Assembly (NCBI GenBank): GCA_045535935.1
Contig: JAZSMO010000034.1
Location: forward strand, 8,201 to 72,200
Source: SVFI01 sp045535935
GTDB taxonomy: Bacteria; Bacillota; Clostridia; Lachnospirales; Lachnospiraceae
Direction of reading: 5' to 3'
DNA: 64,000 nucleotides
Shown: positions 27,095-35,109 of the stretch, piece by piece
Numbering within the stretch: the first letter of the stretch is position 1
Layout of the letters: the number at the start of each line of letters is the position of its first letter
Notes under the pieces: generated by a model
Told to the model about the DNA's origin: nothing
What the model saw: only the letters and a program-made list of their open reading frames with translations
The model's database searches: none
Made by a program: the position numbers and the translations under genes

Positions 27095-28006
27095 ATGAAT
27101 CAGGCAGTAAAAGACTTTTTAAAAGAAAATGTAGCAGCTGAAAATTTGTTTTGGAACGAGCCGATGGATAAGCACACGACATTCCGGGTAGGCGGAGAGG
27201 CGGATGCGCTTGTCTGTGTTACGGATTCCGAAATGCTGCAGAAAATAGTATCCTATATGGCAAAAGTGTCCCAGGATTTTTTTATACTGGGAAAAGGCAG
27301 CAATCTTCTTGTCAGTGACAAAGGATATCGCGGTGTAATTCTAGACATGAGCAAATGTTATACCGATGTGCGGGTAGAGGGGAATACCATTATTGCCCAG
27401 GCCGGAGCATCACTTCCTCAGGTGGCGGTTTTGGCGGCGGAACACGGATTGTCCGGATTGGAATTTGCGGCCGGAATTCCGGGAACCATCGGCGGTGCCG
27501 TGGTCATGAACGCAGGAGCCTATGACGGAGAGATGAAGCAGGTGGTCAAAAAAGTGACCGTGCTCAATCAGACCGGCGAGGAGATGGAGCTGGACAATGC
27601 GACGATGGAATTCGGCTACCGCACCAGCATCATCAAAAACCGTCCGTTTGTCGTGCAGGAGGTTGTGTTTGAACTCGAGCCCGGTGATCCGGAGGAAATC
27701 AAGAAAAAAGGCGCAGAGTTCAATCAGAGAAGAAGAGATAAACAACCGCTGGAGTTTCCTAGCGCAGGAAGTACCTTTAAGAGACCGGAAGGATACTTTG
27801 CAGGGAAGCTGATTATGGACGCAGGACTTCGCGGATATCGTATCGGCGGTGCGCAGGTGTCCGAAAAACACTGCGGTTTTGTAATTAATGTGGGAAATGC
27901 TTCGGCGTCGGATATTTACGATCTGATGGACGAGGTCAGTGAAAAGGTATACGAACAGTTTGGGGTCCGTCTGGAGCCGGAAATTGTGAGACTCGGAGAA
28001 TTTTAA
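27095..28006 (+). CDS. murB: UDP-N-acetylmuramate dehydrogenase (MurB)
   Basis: 303 residues, a type II MurB. FAD-binding marks are KHTTFRVGGEADALV and ILGKGSNLLVSDKGYRGVIL, then GLEFAAGIPGTIGGAVVMNAGAYDGEM, and the active-site SAGSTFKRPEGYFAGKLI with the conserved Ser that protonates the intermediate. It reduces UDP-GlcNAc-enolpyruvate to UDP-MurNAc. ATG 27095 is preferred over GTG 27086 because AGGTGA lies 5 bp upstream. Confidence 0.96.
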   Translation: MNQAVKDFLKENVAAENLFWNEPMDKHTTFRVGGEADALVCVTDSEMLQKIVSYMAKVSQDFFILGKGSNLLVSDKGYRGVILDMSKCYTDVRVEGNTIIAQAGASLPQVAVLAAEHGLSGLEFAAGIPGTIGGAVVMNAGAYDGEMKQVVKKVTVLNQTGEEMELDNATMEFGYRTSIIKNRPFVVQEVVFELEPGDPEEIKKKGAEFNQRRRDKQPLEFPSAGSTFKRPEGYFAGKLIMDAGLRGYRIGGAQVSEKHCGFVINVGNASASDIYDLMDEVSEKVYEQFGVRLEPEIVRLGEF

Positions 28007-28064
28007 ATTCCTGCGATGAAATAAGTCGACGGGAAACGGGCATAAGACAAGTGGAGGTAGAAGC

Positions 28065-28928
28065 ATGCGATTTGTAGTAGTGACGGGAATGAGCGGCGGC
28101 GGAAAGCAGACCGCGATGAAAATGCTGGAAGATATCGGATTTTATTGTGTGGATAATCTTCCGGTCCCTTTGGTGCCGACGTTTGCAGAGCTTTTGCTCC
28201 AGCCCGGAAGTGAGATTCGCAAGGTGGCAGTGGGTCTTGATATTCGTTCGGATCAGGTGTTCGGCGATATCATGAAAGCCCTCGGGCAGCTGAGTGAATT
28301 GAACATTGCTTACGAAGTTCTTTTTATGGATGCTTCGGACAGTATTTTATTAAAGCGATATAAAGAAAGCAGACGTATACATCCGATCGACGGCCATGGA
28401 GCCATCGAAGACAGTATCCGTAAGGAGCGGGAAATCTTAAAAGAAATCCATGACAAGGCGGATTACATTTTTGATACCTCTTCTCTTTTGACAAGGGAAT
28501 TAAAAGAGGAGCTTGACCGCATATTTGTGAAAAACGAGGCATATAATAGCCTCATGATTACCATCATGTCCTTCGGATTTAAAAACGGTATTCCGCTGGA
28601 TTCCGACTTGGTGTTTGATGTGCGTTTTTTGCCGAATCCGTTCTATATCGATGAGTTGAAGCATAAGACCGGAAATGACAAAGAAGTATATGACTATGTC
28701 ATGTCCTTTAAGGAGGCGGGAGATTTCCTGGAAAAATTGACGGATATGCTCCAGTTCCTTGTTCCGAATTACGTAAAGGAAGGAAAGTACCGACTGGTGA
28801 TTGGTATCGGATGCACCGGCGGAAAACATCGAAGCGTCACGCTGGCCAATGCCCTTTATGATAAGATGAAAAATAAAGGTAACTACGGATTGACACTGGT
28901 TCACAAAGATATTAACAGAGTGAAATAA
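28065..28928 (+). CDS. rapZ: RapZ/YvcJ family nucleotide-binding protein
   Basis: 287 residues. The P-loop is TGMSGGGKQTAMKMLEDIG: Gln replaces the usual Ser/Thr just after Lys, with Thr one place later. The family motifs YCVDNLPVPL, FMDASD, KRYKESRRIHPI and IGIGCTGGKHRSV are all present. In enterobacteria RapZ is an RNase adaptor for glucosamine-6-phosphate homeostasis; Bacillus YvcJ hydrolyses GTP/ATP. The gene sits directly before whiA, as in Bacillus, but the usual yvcK between them is missing here. GTGGAGG precedes ATG 28065. Confidence 0.93.
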   Translation: MRFVVVTGMSGGGKQTAMKMLEDIGFYCVDNLPVPLVPTFAELLLQPGSEIRKVAVGLDIRSDQVFGDIMKALGQLSELNIAYEVLFMDASDSILLKRYKESRRIHPIDGHGAIEDSIRKEREILKEIHDKADYIFDTSSLLTRELKEELDRIFVKNEAYNSLMITIMSFGFKNGIPLDSDLVFDVRFLPNPFYIDELKHKTGNDKEVYDYVMSFKEAGDFLEKLTDMLQFLVPNYVKEGKYRLVIGIGCTGGKHRSVTLANALYDKMKNKGNYGLTLVHKDINRVK

Positions 28929-28940
28929 AAGGGGTGTTAT

Positions 28941-29870
28941 ATGTCTTTCTCAGGAGAAATCAAAGAAGAACTGCTCTTTGTTTCGGGGACATCCCGTCAT
29001 TGCCGGCTGGCGGAGCTGGCGGCGTATTTTCAGTTTTGCGGACAACTTTTAACAGATGACAGCGGAAGTGCAATGCTCCGATTTCAGACAGAAAACAAAA
29101 TTGTAGCAAGAAAATGCTTTACATTGCTCAAGAAAACATTTAAGATAGAGGCTGATGTGGTTGTGCGCAAAAGCAGCATGCAGTCGGGTGGCTTGACATA
29201 TTTGATTCATGTGTCATATCCTGTTTTGGCATGCAAAGTATCAGAGGCGCTGAAGGCAGAGGAGCAAAAAGAGTGCGGACATACTAGTGCCATGCTCGTA
29301 AAAAACAGTTGCTGCAAGCGTGCATTTTTGCGCGGTGCGTATCTGGTGTCCGGATCCATGAGCGATCCGAATAAGTCATACCATGTTGAGCTTGTGTGTC
29401 AGACACAGGAGCAGGCAGAACAGATTATGAAAATGCTTCATGATTTCGGGCTGGATGCCAAAACAGTTCTTCGAAAAAAATATTATGTGGTTTATTTAAA
29501 AGAAGGCGAAAATATTGCGGATTTTCTCAATATTATCGAGGCGCATCAGGCCTTAATGGAATTTGAGAATACGCGTATCCTCAAGGGCGTACGGAATATG
29601 GTTAACCGCAAGGTCAACTGTGATGCGGCCAATATCAACAAGACCGTGACCGCCGCTGCCAGACAGGTGGAGGATATCAAATATATTCAGTCGGTATGCG
29701 GACTGGAAAAGCTTCCGGATGCGCTTCGTGAAATGGCGTATATACGTCTTGAAAACCCGGAAGTACCATTAGGTGAGCTCGGAAAACTTCTGGATCCGCC
29801 GGTGGGCAAATCGGGAGTGAACCATAGATTAAGAAAAATCGGGGAATTTGCTAAAGATCTGAGAGGATAG
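28941..29870 (+). CDS. whiA: WhiA DNA-binding regulator
   Basis: 309 residues. The N-terminal part has the LAGLIDADG-like homing-endonuclease fold found in WhiA (RAFLRGAYLVSGSMSDPNKSYHVE), without nuclease activity in studied members. The C-terminal HTH has NCDAANINKTVTAAARQVEDI and the end LGELGKLLDPPVGKSGVNHRLRK. WhiA links growth with division and chromosome segregation in Firmicutes. 12 bp after rapZ and 20 bp before the Crh-like gene. Confidence 0.95.
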   Translation: MSFSGEIKEELLFVSGTSRHCRLAELAAYFQFCGQLLTDDSGSAMLRFQTENKIVARKCFTLLKKTFKIEADVVVRKSSMQSGGLTYLIHVSYPVLACKVSEALKAEEQKECGHTSAMLVKNSCCKRAFLRGAYLVSGSMSDPNKSYHVELVCQTQEQAEQIMKMLHDFGLDAKTVLRKKYYVVYLKEGENIADFLNIIEAHQALMEFENTRILKGVRNMVNRKVNCDAANINKTVTAAARQVEDIKYIQSVCGLEKLPDALREMAYIRLENPEVPLGELGKLLDPPVGKSGVNHRLRKIGEFAKDLRG

Positions 29871-29890
29871 TAGTATTAGGAGGAAGTAAG

Positions 29891-30148
29891 ATGATCGAAA
29901 AGACAATGAAAATCCAACTGGAGCACGGCTTGGAAGCCAGACCGGTTGCTGTACTTGTTCAGAAGGCAAGTATGCATGACAGCACGATTTATATTCATGC
30001 AGAAGGAAAGAAGGTCAATGCGAAAAGTATTATGGGGATGATGAGCCTCGGTCTCAATATGGGTGAAGAGGTTACGGTTGTTGCAGAAGGCGTGGATGAA
30101 GCAGCAGCGATCGAGAGCATTGAAAAGTATTTGGGTGGACAGGAATAA
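29891..30148 (+). CDS. Crh-like HPr family protein (Glu at position 15, Ser46 kept)
   Basis: 85 residues, the full HPr fold. In HPr the site phosphorylated by PTS Enzyme I is His15 in GLHARPA. Here the motif reads GLEARPVA, with Glu exactly at residue 15, so it cannot take part in sugar phosphotransfer. The regulatory serine is kept at residue 46 (KKVNAKSIMGMMSLG). This is the same logic as Bacillus Crh, which has Gln15, and the position after whiA is the crh position. It is therefore probably a signalling-only partner of HprK and CcpA. AGGAGGAAG precedes the start. Confidence 0.9.
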   Translation: MIEKTMKIQLEHGLEARPVAVLVQKASMHDSTIYIHAEGKKVNAKSIMGMMSLGLNMGEEVTVVAEGVDEAAAIESIEKYLGGQE

Positions 30149-30173
30149 TTTCAGACGTTAGCAAATGAAACCT

Positions 30174-30202
30174 AAAAGGGGCACGGAAGGTGCCTCTTTT
30201 TT
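30174..30202 (+). terminator. Terminator after the Crh-like gene
   Basis: AGGGGCAC-GGAA-GTGCCTCT type stem and T6, 26 bp past the stop codon. Confidence 0.85.
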
Positions 30203-30224
30203 GTCAAAAAAAGGTGGAATCTAT

Positions 30225-31115
30225 ATGGACGAAAAAAAGATGTTGTTTATTTACAATCCTCATGCGGGAAAGTCCGGTATCCGGAGCAATCTGCTCGATA
30301 TCGTTGACATTTTTACAAAAGCGGGCTATGAAGTGACGGCGCAGCCGACGCAGAAAAAAGGCGATGCGATAGAAGCCACAGTGGAAAAGTCGGGAAGATT
30401 TGATCTGCTTGTATGCAGTGGCGGTGACGGAACCATCGATGAGGTAGTGACAGGAATGATGCAGAGGACGGAGCGCATTCCGATCGGATATGTTCCGGCG
30501 GGTACGACCAACGATTTTGCAAGGAGCCTGAAAATCCCGCGTACGATGATCAAGGCGGCGCAGACAATCGTGGATGGACATCCGTTTGCCTGTGATATCG
30601 GGACATTTAACGGAGACTCTTTTGTATACATCGCGGCGTTTGGACTGTTTACGGATGTCTCCTATCTGACCGATCAAAATATGAAAAACGTGCTCGGTCA
30701 TATGGCTTACCTTTTGGAGGGAGCCAAGAGACTGAACAGTTATCCTTCTTATCATATGAAGTTTACGGCGAACGGAACCACAATCGAGGATGATTTCATG
30801 TACGGAATGATCACCAATTCCTTCTCGGTGGGCGGATTTAAAAATATTACCGGGCAGCATGTAAAACTGGATGACGGCGTTTTTGAAGTTACGCTGATTA
30901 AAACGCCGAAAAACGTCAGTGAGCTCAATCAGCTGATGACAGCACTTGTCATGAAAAACGTGGATACAGATTGCATGTACTGCTTTAAGGCGTCGCAGAT
31001 TATGTTCGAGTGTGAGGATGAAGTGCCGTGGACGCTGGATGGTGAGTATGGCGGTCATCAGAGAAAGGTATCCATCCAAAACGAAATGCAGGCGCTTGAA
31101 ATACTTGTTCCTTAA
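30225..31115 (+). CDS. Diacylglycerol kinase/YegS-like lipid kinase
   Basis: 296 residues. Catalytic-domain motifs are FIYNPHAGKSG at the start, the ATP-binding SGGDGTIDEVVTGM, and PAGTTNDFARSL. The C-terminal beta-sandwich includes the DGVFEVTLIK and DGEYGG stretches typical of DgkB/YegS proteins. It phosphorylates diacylglycerol or a related lipid at the inner membrane face. An upstream in-frame start (30165) would run through the terminator and is rejected; ATG 30225 has AAAGGTGG. Confidence 0.9.
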   Translation: MDEKKMLFIYNPHAGKSGIRSNLLDIVDIFTKAGYEVTAQPTQKKGDAIEATVEKSGRFDLLVCSGGDGTIDEVVTGMMQRTERIPIGYVPAGTTNDFARSLKIPRTMIKAAQTIVDGHPFACDIGTFNGDSFVYIAAFGLFTDVSYLTDQNMKNVLGHMAYLLEGAKRLNSYPSYHMKFTANGTTIEDDFMYGMITNSFSVGGFKNITGQHVKLDDGVFEVTLIKTPKNVSELNQLMTALVMKNVDTDCMYCFKASQIMFECEDEVPWTLDGEYGGHQRKVSIQNEMQALEILVP

Positions 31116-31123
31116 AAAAGTAT

Positions 31124-31151
31124 TTGCTTTTAAATAAAGATGCGTTATAAT
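31124..31151 (+). promoter_or_regulatory. Promoter of fba
   Basis: TTGCTT (31124-31129), 16-bp spacer, TATAAT (31146-31151), 40 bp before the start codon. Confidence 0.7.
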
Positions 31152-31191
31152 GGTAACGATAAAATGTTTAATTTTTACGGAGGTAAGTAAC

Positions 31192-32055
31192 ATGTTAGTT
31201 TCAGCAGCAGAAATGCTTAAAAAAGCAAAAGCAGGCCACTATGCAGTTGGTCAGTTCAACATCAACAACTTAGAGTGGACAAAAGCTATCCTTTTAACAG
31301 CACAGGAAAACAACTCACCGGTTATCCTCGGTGTATCTGAGGGTGCAGGTAAATACATGGGTGGTTATGATGCAGTTGTAGGTATGGTTAACGGTCTTAT
31401 CAAAGATCTTGAGATCACTGTACCGGTAGCTCTTCACTTAGACCACGGCTCATACGAGCACTGCTACAAATGTATCGAAGCAGGTTTCTCTTCAGTAATG
31501 TTCGACGGTTCTCACTACCCGATCGAAGAGAACGTAGCTAAGACTACAGAATTAGTAAAAGCAGCTCACGACAAAGGAATCTCTATCGAAGCAGAAGTTG
31601 GTTCTATCGGCGGAGAAGAAGACGGCGTTGTAGGCGCAGGTGAATGTGCAGATCCGGATGAATGTAAAGCAGTTGCTGATCTCGGAATCGACTTCCTTGC
31701 AGCAGGTATCGGTAACATCCACGGAAAATATCCGGCAAACTGGGCAGGATTATCATTCGAGACATTAGATGCAATCCAGCAGAAAACAGGCGATATGCCA
31801 TTAGTTCTTCACGGTGGTACAGGTATCCCTGTAGATATGATCAAAAAAGCAATCAGCCTCGGTGTTGCTAAGATCAACGTTAACACAGAGTGTCAGTTAG
31901 CATTCGCTGCAGCTACACGTAAATACATCGAAGAAGGCAAAGACTTAGAAGGTAAAGGATTTGACCCTCGTAAGCTTTTAGCTCCTGGTTTCCAGGCTAT
32001 CAAAGATACTGTAAAAGAAAAAATGGAAATCTTTGGTTCTATCGGACAGGCTTAA
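31192..32055 (+). CDS. fba: Class II fructose-1,6-bisphosphate aldolase
   Basis: 287 residues. Zinc ligands and active-site blocks are visible: HLDHGSYEHC, SVMFDGSHYP, EAEVGSIGGEEDGV, GNIHGKYP, LVLHGGTGIP and KINVNTECQ. Glycolytic enzyme that splits fructose 1,6-bisphosphate. Codon use is strongly biased (many GCA, GGT and ATC; few rare codons) compared with its neighbours, as expected for a very highly expressed gene. Start at 31192 with GGAGGTAAG; the earlier reading from 31150 crosses the promoter. Confidence 0.97.
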   Translation: MLVSAAEMLKKAKAGHYAVGQFNINNLEWTKAILLTAQENNSPVILGVSEGAGKYMGGYDAVVGMVNGLIKDLEITVPVALHLDHGSYEHCYKCIEAGFSSVMFDGSHYPIEENVAKTTELVKAAHDKGISIEAEVGSIGGEEDGVVGAGECADPDECKAVADLGIDFLAAGIGNIHGKYPANWAGLSFETLDAIQQKTGDMPLVLHGGTGIPVDMIKKAISLGVAKINVNTECQLAFAAATRKYIEEGKDLEGKGFDPRKLLAPGFQAIKDTVKEKMEIFGSIGQA

Positions 32056-32098
32056 TTTATACTTAAAACTATCTCTCAATTGAATTGAGGCGATGAAG

Positions 32099-32148
32099 TG
32101 CACCACAAATGTCAGACATGCGCTGACATTTGGCGGTGCATTTTTTTG
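32099..32148 (+). terminator. Strong terminator of fba
   Basis: Long stem (TGCACCACAAATGTCAG / CTGACATTTGGCGGTGCA) with an ACATGCG loop and T7, ending 29 bp before array A begins. Confidence 0.92.
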
Positions 32149-32176
32149 TTGTGCGCTGCTTGTTGGGGCGGTGTTT

Positions 32177-32420
32177 TCGTCCTAAATTTTTGTAGTTCAT
32201 TACTATGGGATGAAAAAGTGAAGTTGATTTCCGGTTTTCTCACCCTATATTGGGATTTGTAGAATTATGGGATGAGAAATTGAATCAAATCTCATAAAAA
32301 AGGCTCGAAATCCTTATTTTTTTCACCCCAATTATCTCTGACTGACATTTTGGGATGAAAGCAAAACTTTTTATCATTGTTTTTTCACCCTAAATATTTT
32401 TTTGTGTATTATTGGGATGA
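32177..32420. repeat. Helically phased GGATGA array, copy A
   Basis: Eight sites alternate in orientation. Minus sites: TCGTCC at 32177, TCACCC at 32240, 32323 and 32385. Plus sites GGATGA: 32208, 32270, 32353, 32415. Each minus-plus pair is an imperfect inverted repeat with longer arms (about TTTTCACCCTA and TTGGGATGAAAA). Pairs recur every 62, 83 and 62 bp, and all neighbour offsets (30-32 and 53 bp) are near 3 or 5 helical turns. The intervening DNA is AT-rich and not repeated. It lies between the fba terminator and an LRR remnant, whose surviving reading begins at the last site. Its spacing is shared with copy B at 38.8 kb. Confidence 0.9.
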
Positions 32421-32769
32421 CAATGCGTTCAAGAATAACAAAAAGCTGAAAACCGTAAAAATCGGTGCGAACATTAAGAGCATCGGAAAGAGTGCATTCC
32501 AGGGGTGTGTTGTATTAAAATCCCTGACAATCCCTGCATCTGTGGAAAACATCGGTTCCAAAGCATTCTACGGCTGTAAGAAGCTTGTGAAACTGACCAT
32601 CAAGACCGACAAACTGACAACAAGCAACGTCGGTAAGAATGCCTTCAAGAAAATGGGAAGCAGCAATTACAAGAAAGTCAAAGTGAAAGTGCCGAAGAAG
32701 GTTCTGAAGGCATACAAAAAGACACTTGTAAAACGCGGTTTGAGCAAGAAGGCAAAGATTAAAAAATAA
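32377..32769 (+). pseudogene. C-terminal remnant of a BspA-like leucine-rich-repeat protein
   Basis: 130 codons open from a TTG at 32377, but no ribosome site or signal peptide is present, and the first 14 codons are array A sequence. From about 32419 the product is BspA-type LRR_5 (NAFKNNKKLKTVKIGANIKS, IGKSAFQGCVVLKSLTIPAS, GSKAFYGCKKLVKL) and a basic tail (KKVLKAYKKTLVKRGLSKKA) like that of the 897-residue surface protein. Upstream signal peptide and domains are missing. Most likely the 3' end of a deleted or array-interrupted surface gene. A terminator follows, consistent with the true end of the ancestral gene. Confidence 0.75.
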
Positions 32770-32781
32770 AACATAAGGTTG

Positions 32782-32819
32782 AACGGGAGCATATCACAGC
32801 AAAATGCTCCCGTTTTTCT
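32782..32819 (+). terminator. Terminator after the LRR remnant
   Basis: Stem AACGGGAGCAT / ATGCTCCCGTT followed by T-rich sequence, 13 bp past the stop codon. Confidence 0.88.
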
Positions 32820-32835
32820 TTTCGCTACAGCTTAT

Positions 32836-32891
32836 AAACCATTAAAATAAGGTTAAAATATATTTACAAACAATTAAAACGATGGTTTAAT
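32836..32891 (+). promoter_or_regulatory. Promoter and likely operator of the XRE/HipA-like pair
   Basis: TTTACA (32863-32868), 17 bp, TTTAAT (32886-32891). Inverted arms AAACCAT (32836-32842) and ATGGTTT (32882-32888) embrace it. TTAAAA occurs at 32842, 32853 and 32874, that is 11 and 21 bp apart, one and two helical turns. This suggests cooperative autorepression by the HTH protein (inference). Confidence 0.6.
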
Positions 32892-32945
32892 GAAATCAGG
32901 AAGATTGTCAAAAACCGAAACAGACTGCAAAAAGGAGAGATGACG

Positions 32946-33494
32946 ATGGAAAAGAAGCAATTTATTACACCGGAATATGTGACGGCAGAGGACATTAAGA
33001 GAGTGCGCAAGCAGCTGGGACTCACGCAGAAAGATTTTGCCGGGCTGTTAAACTGTGCCAAATCTACCGTAGAGCGATGGGAAGCAGGAAATGAGCCGGT
33101 TTCCGGACCGGTTGTCCTCCTTGTGCAAATGCTGGAAAAGCACCCGGAATATGTCGATGAGATTTCGGTTCCGGAAAAGGCTTATACGCTGCGGCTTTGG
33201 TATATGCATGAGCAGACGGTCTGCACTGTCATAGATGTGGATGAAATCCGTCGTGCTGTGCGTATTGTGAATTATGCCACGCATCCGATGTTTCGCGCAT
33301 TCGGCGTGGAAGAGCATCCGGATTATGAAAAGTATGTGGAGTTTTTGGAGTCCCGGTGTTTTCCGCGCAGCCGTGACAAGATGAAGCTGCAATTGCAGCA
33401 GCTGGATCTTCCGTTTTATGATCCGTTCATGATTATAGAAAAGACAGAGGGGCGCATGGCGGAGGATCATTTCTGGATCCGGATTGAGAGGTGA
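32946..33494 (+). CDS. XRE HTH protein, probable antitoxin/regulator of the HipA-like kinase
   Basis: 182 residues. HTH domain about 14-70 (AEDIKRVRKQLGLTQKDFAG, NCAKSTVERWEAGNEPVSGP). A C-terminal domain of about 110 residues (TLRLWYMHEQTVCTVIDVDE to the end) has no family I can name. It is too long for a bare HipB, and could play the part of the separate small subunit (HipS) in HipBST systems; that is speculation. ATG 32946 is chosen over ATG 32940 because AGGAG is 8 bp upstream. Its stop lies 2 bp before the kinase start. Confidence 0.75.
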   Translation: MEKKQFITPEYVTAEDIKRVRKQLGLTQKDFAGLLNCAKSTVERWEAGNEPVSGPVVLLVQMLEKHPEYVDEISVPEKAYTLRLWYMHEQTVCTVIDVDEIRRAVRIVNYATHPMFRAFGVEEHPDYEKYVEFLESRCFPRSRDKMKLQLQQLDLPFYDPFMIIEKTEGRMAEDHFWIRIER

Positions 33495-33496
33495 CG

Positions 33497-34303
33497 ATGG
33501 TAGAACTATTTGAACAAAGTATACAAGTAAATCATCGTCAGTCATCCAAGGGAAACCAGCTGAAGTGGAAAAGCGGTGACACATGGTACAAAGCAGATTA
33601 CACGGGATACGAAGGTCTGGCGGAATATATGATTTCGCACCTTCTCCAAAAGTCAACTTTGTCCGAAAAAGAGTTTGTGCTGTACCATCCGGTGGAGATA
33701 AAGTACAAAGCTGCAGTATTTACCGGAGCACAAAGCCGCGATTTTCTCAAAGAGGACTGGCAGATCATTACACTGGAGAGACTGTTTCAAAATTATTTCG
33801 GGGAAAGCCTGAGTAAGGCGATTTACAGCATTGCCGACCATAAAGAGCGTCTTCGTTTTCTTGTGAACCAGATACAGCGGATTACTGGGCTGCAGGATTT
33901 TGGGGCATACATGAACAAATTATTTACCATCGATGCCCTGTTTCTCAATGAAGACAGACATACGCACAATATTGCAGTGTTGATGAACCGAAAAGGCGAG
34001 TTTTCCTATTGCCCGATATTTGATCACGGAGCCGGTCTTTTGGCGGATACAACTATGGATTATCCGATGGGAGAAGATGTGTATGAGCTGATGAAGAACG
34101 TCAAAGCCAAAACGATTTGTCCGGATTTTGACGAGCAGCTTGATATTTCAGAGGAACTGTACGGTTCCCATTTGAAATTTGATTTTACGAAAAAGGATGT
34201 CAGGGAACTGTTGCAAAAAGTAACGATGTATTCCAAAGAAGAAATTTCAAGAGTGGAACATATGATATATTTGCAGATGGATAAATATAAATATTTGTTT
34301 TAA
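33497..34303 (+). CDS. Small HipA/CtkA-like serine/threonine kinase
   Basis: 268 residues, much shorter than HipA (about 440) and close to mini-kinases such as CtkA and HipT. Conserved kinase elements: TIDALFLNEDRHTHNIAVL has the catalytic Asp153 and metal-binding Asn of the HipA family DRHxxN motif, and CPIFDHGAGLL is the DFG-equivalent. The N-terminus (HRQSSKGNQLKWKSGDTWYKAD) resembles the nucleotide-binding start, with Ser residues that could be autophosphorylated. Toxic HipA kinases phosphorylate aminoacyl-tRNA synthetases; the target here is unknown. AGAGGTG precedes ATG 33497, and the gene is coupled to the XRE gene. Confidence 0.8.
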   Translation: MVELFEQSIQVNHRQSSKGNQLKWKSGDTWYKADYTGYEGLAEYMISHLLQKSTLSEKEFVLYHPVEIKYKAAVFTGAQSRDFLKEDWQIITLERLFQNYFGESLSKAIYSIADHKERLRFLVNQIQRITGLQDFGAYMNKLFTIDALFLNEDRHTHNIAVLMNRKGEFSYCPIFDHGAGLLADTTMDYPMGEDVYELMKNVKAKTICPDFDEQLDISEELYGSHLKFDFTKKDVRELLQKVTMYSKEEISRVEHMIYLQMDKYKYLF

Positions 34304-34328
34304 ATAATTTTCCCCATAAAAAGGGAGG

Positions 34329-34358
34329 AGGCCAGGTAAACAATTTTACCTGGCCTTT
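34329..34358. terminator. Terminator between the kinase and ppiB
   Basis: Stem AGGCCAGGTAAA / TTTTACCTGGCCT, followed by TTAT. The following 34359-34501 is AT-rich and holds no recognisable gene or hairpin. Confidence 0.8.
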
Positions 34359-34501
34359 ATTATGAAAAAGTTTTAAAAAATTCCAACACTTCATTGAAAG
34401 CTTTGTCATTTTATACTGTTATTATATGTGTCGGAAATGGATAAATGATGTTATGTAAATTAAAAAATGTTAAATAAAAAATGAACAAATTGTTAACATA
34501 A

Positions 34502-35026
34502 CTACATTTTGTCCGGTTCCGGATAGTCAACACCGAAACAATCTACGGTCATGGACTTGATTTTCTGTGTTTCCAGAGGTCTGTCCATGTAGTCGGTAGC
34601 GGTGGAAGCGATCTTGTTTACGACTTCCATGCTTTCTTCTGTCACCTTACCGAAGGCAGCGTAGGAGCCGTCCAGATGCGGTGAAGTTTTGTGCATGATA
34701 AAGAACTGGCTTCCTGCGGAGTCCGGATGCATGGCTCTTGCCATGGAAAGCACACCTTCTGTATGTTTTAAGTTGTTTTCAAATCCGTTGGATGTAAATT
34801 CTCCCTTGATGTTGTAGCCCGGGCCGCCGGTACCGGTGCCGCTCGGACATCCTCCCTGGATCATAAAGCCGCTGATGACGCGGTGAAAAATGAGTCCGTC
34901 ATAATATCCTTTTTTAATCAGACTGATAAAATTGTTTACGGAAACCGGTGCGATTTCAGGATAAAGCTCTGCTGTCATCACGTCGCCGTTTTCCATAGTA
35001 ATTGTCACGATTGGATTCTGTGCCAT
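34502..35026 (-). CDS. ppiB: Cyclophilin-type peptidyl-prolyl isomerase
   Basis: 174 residues, cytoplasmic, no signal peptide. Active-site stretches: GLIFHRVISGFMIQGGCPSGTGTGGPGY, the SMARAMHPDSAGSQFFIMH block and LDGSYAAFGKV. The catalytic Arg is in FHRV. It speeds cis-trans isomerisation of prolyl bonds. AGGAGGAAC lies before the start on the minus strand. Single gene, divergent from the GNAT gene. Confidence 0.95.
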   Translation of the reverse strand: MAQNPIVTITMENGDVMTAELYPEIAPVSVNNFISLIKKGYYDGLIFHRVISGFMIQGGCPSGTGTGGPGYNIKGEFTSNGFENNLKHTEGVLSMARAMHPDSAGSQFFIMHKTSPHLDGSYAAFGKVTEESMEVVNKIASTATDYMDRPLETQKIKSMTVDCFGVDYPEPDKM

Positions 35027-35109
35027 GTTGGTTCCTCCTAATATTTATTTTCTTTTTCCAAAGATTAGTTTAAAATAAAATGAAACATGCGTAAAGGAAA
35101 AAATGAAAA

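Noticed and set aside
30149..30224. Upstream start of the lipid kinase at 30165
   Set aside because: The extension would be translated through the terminator stem and T-run; ATG 30225 has its own ribosome site.
32251..32258. Extra GGGAT (TGGGATTT) within array A as another site
   Set aside because: It lacks the GA of the motif and is out of register with the phased positions.
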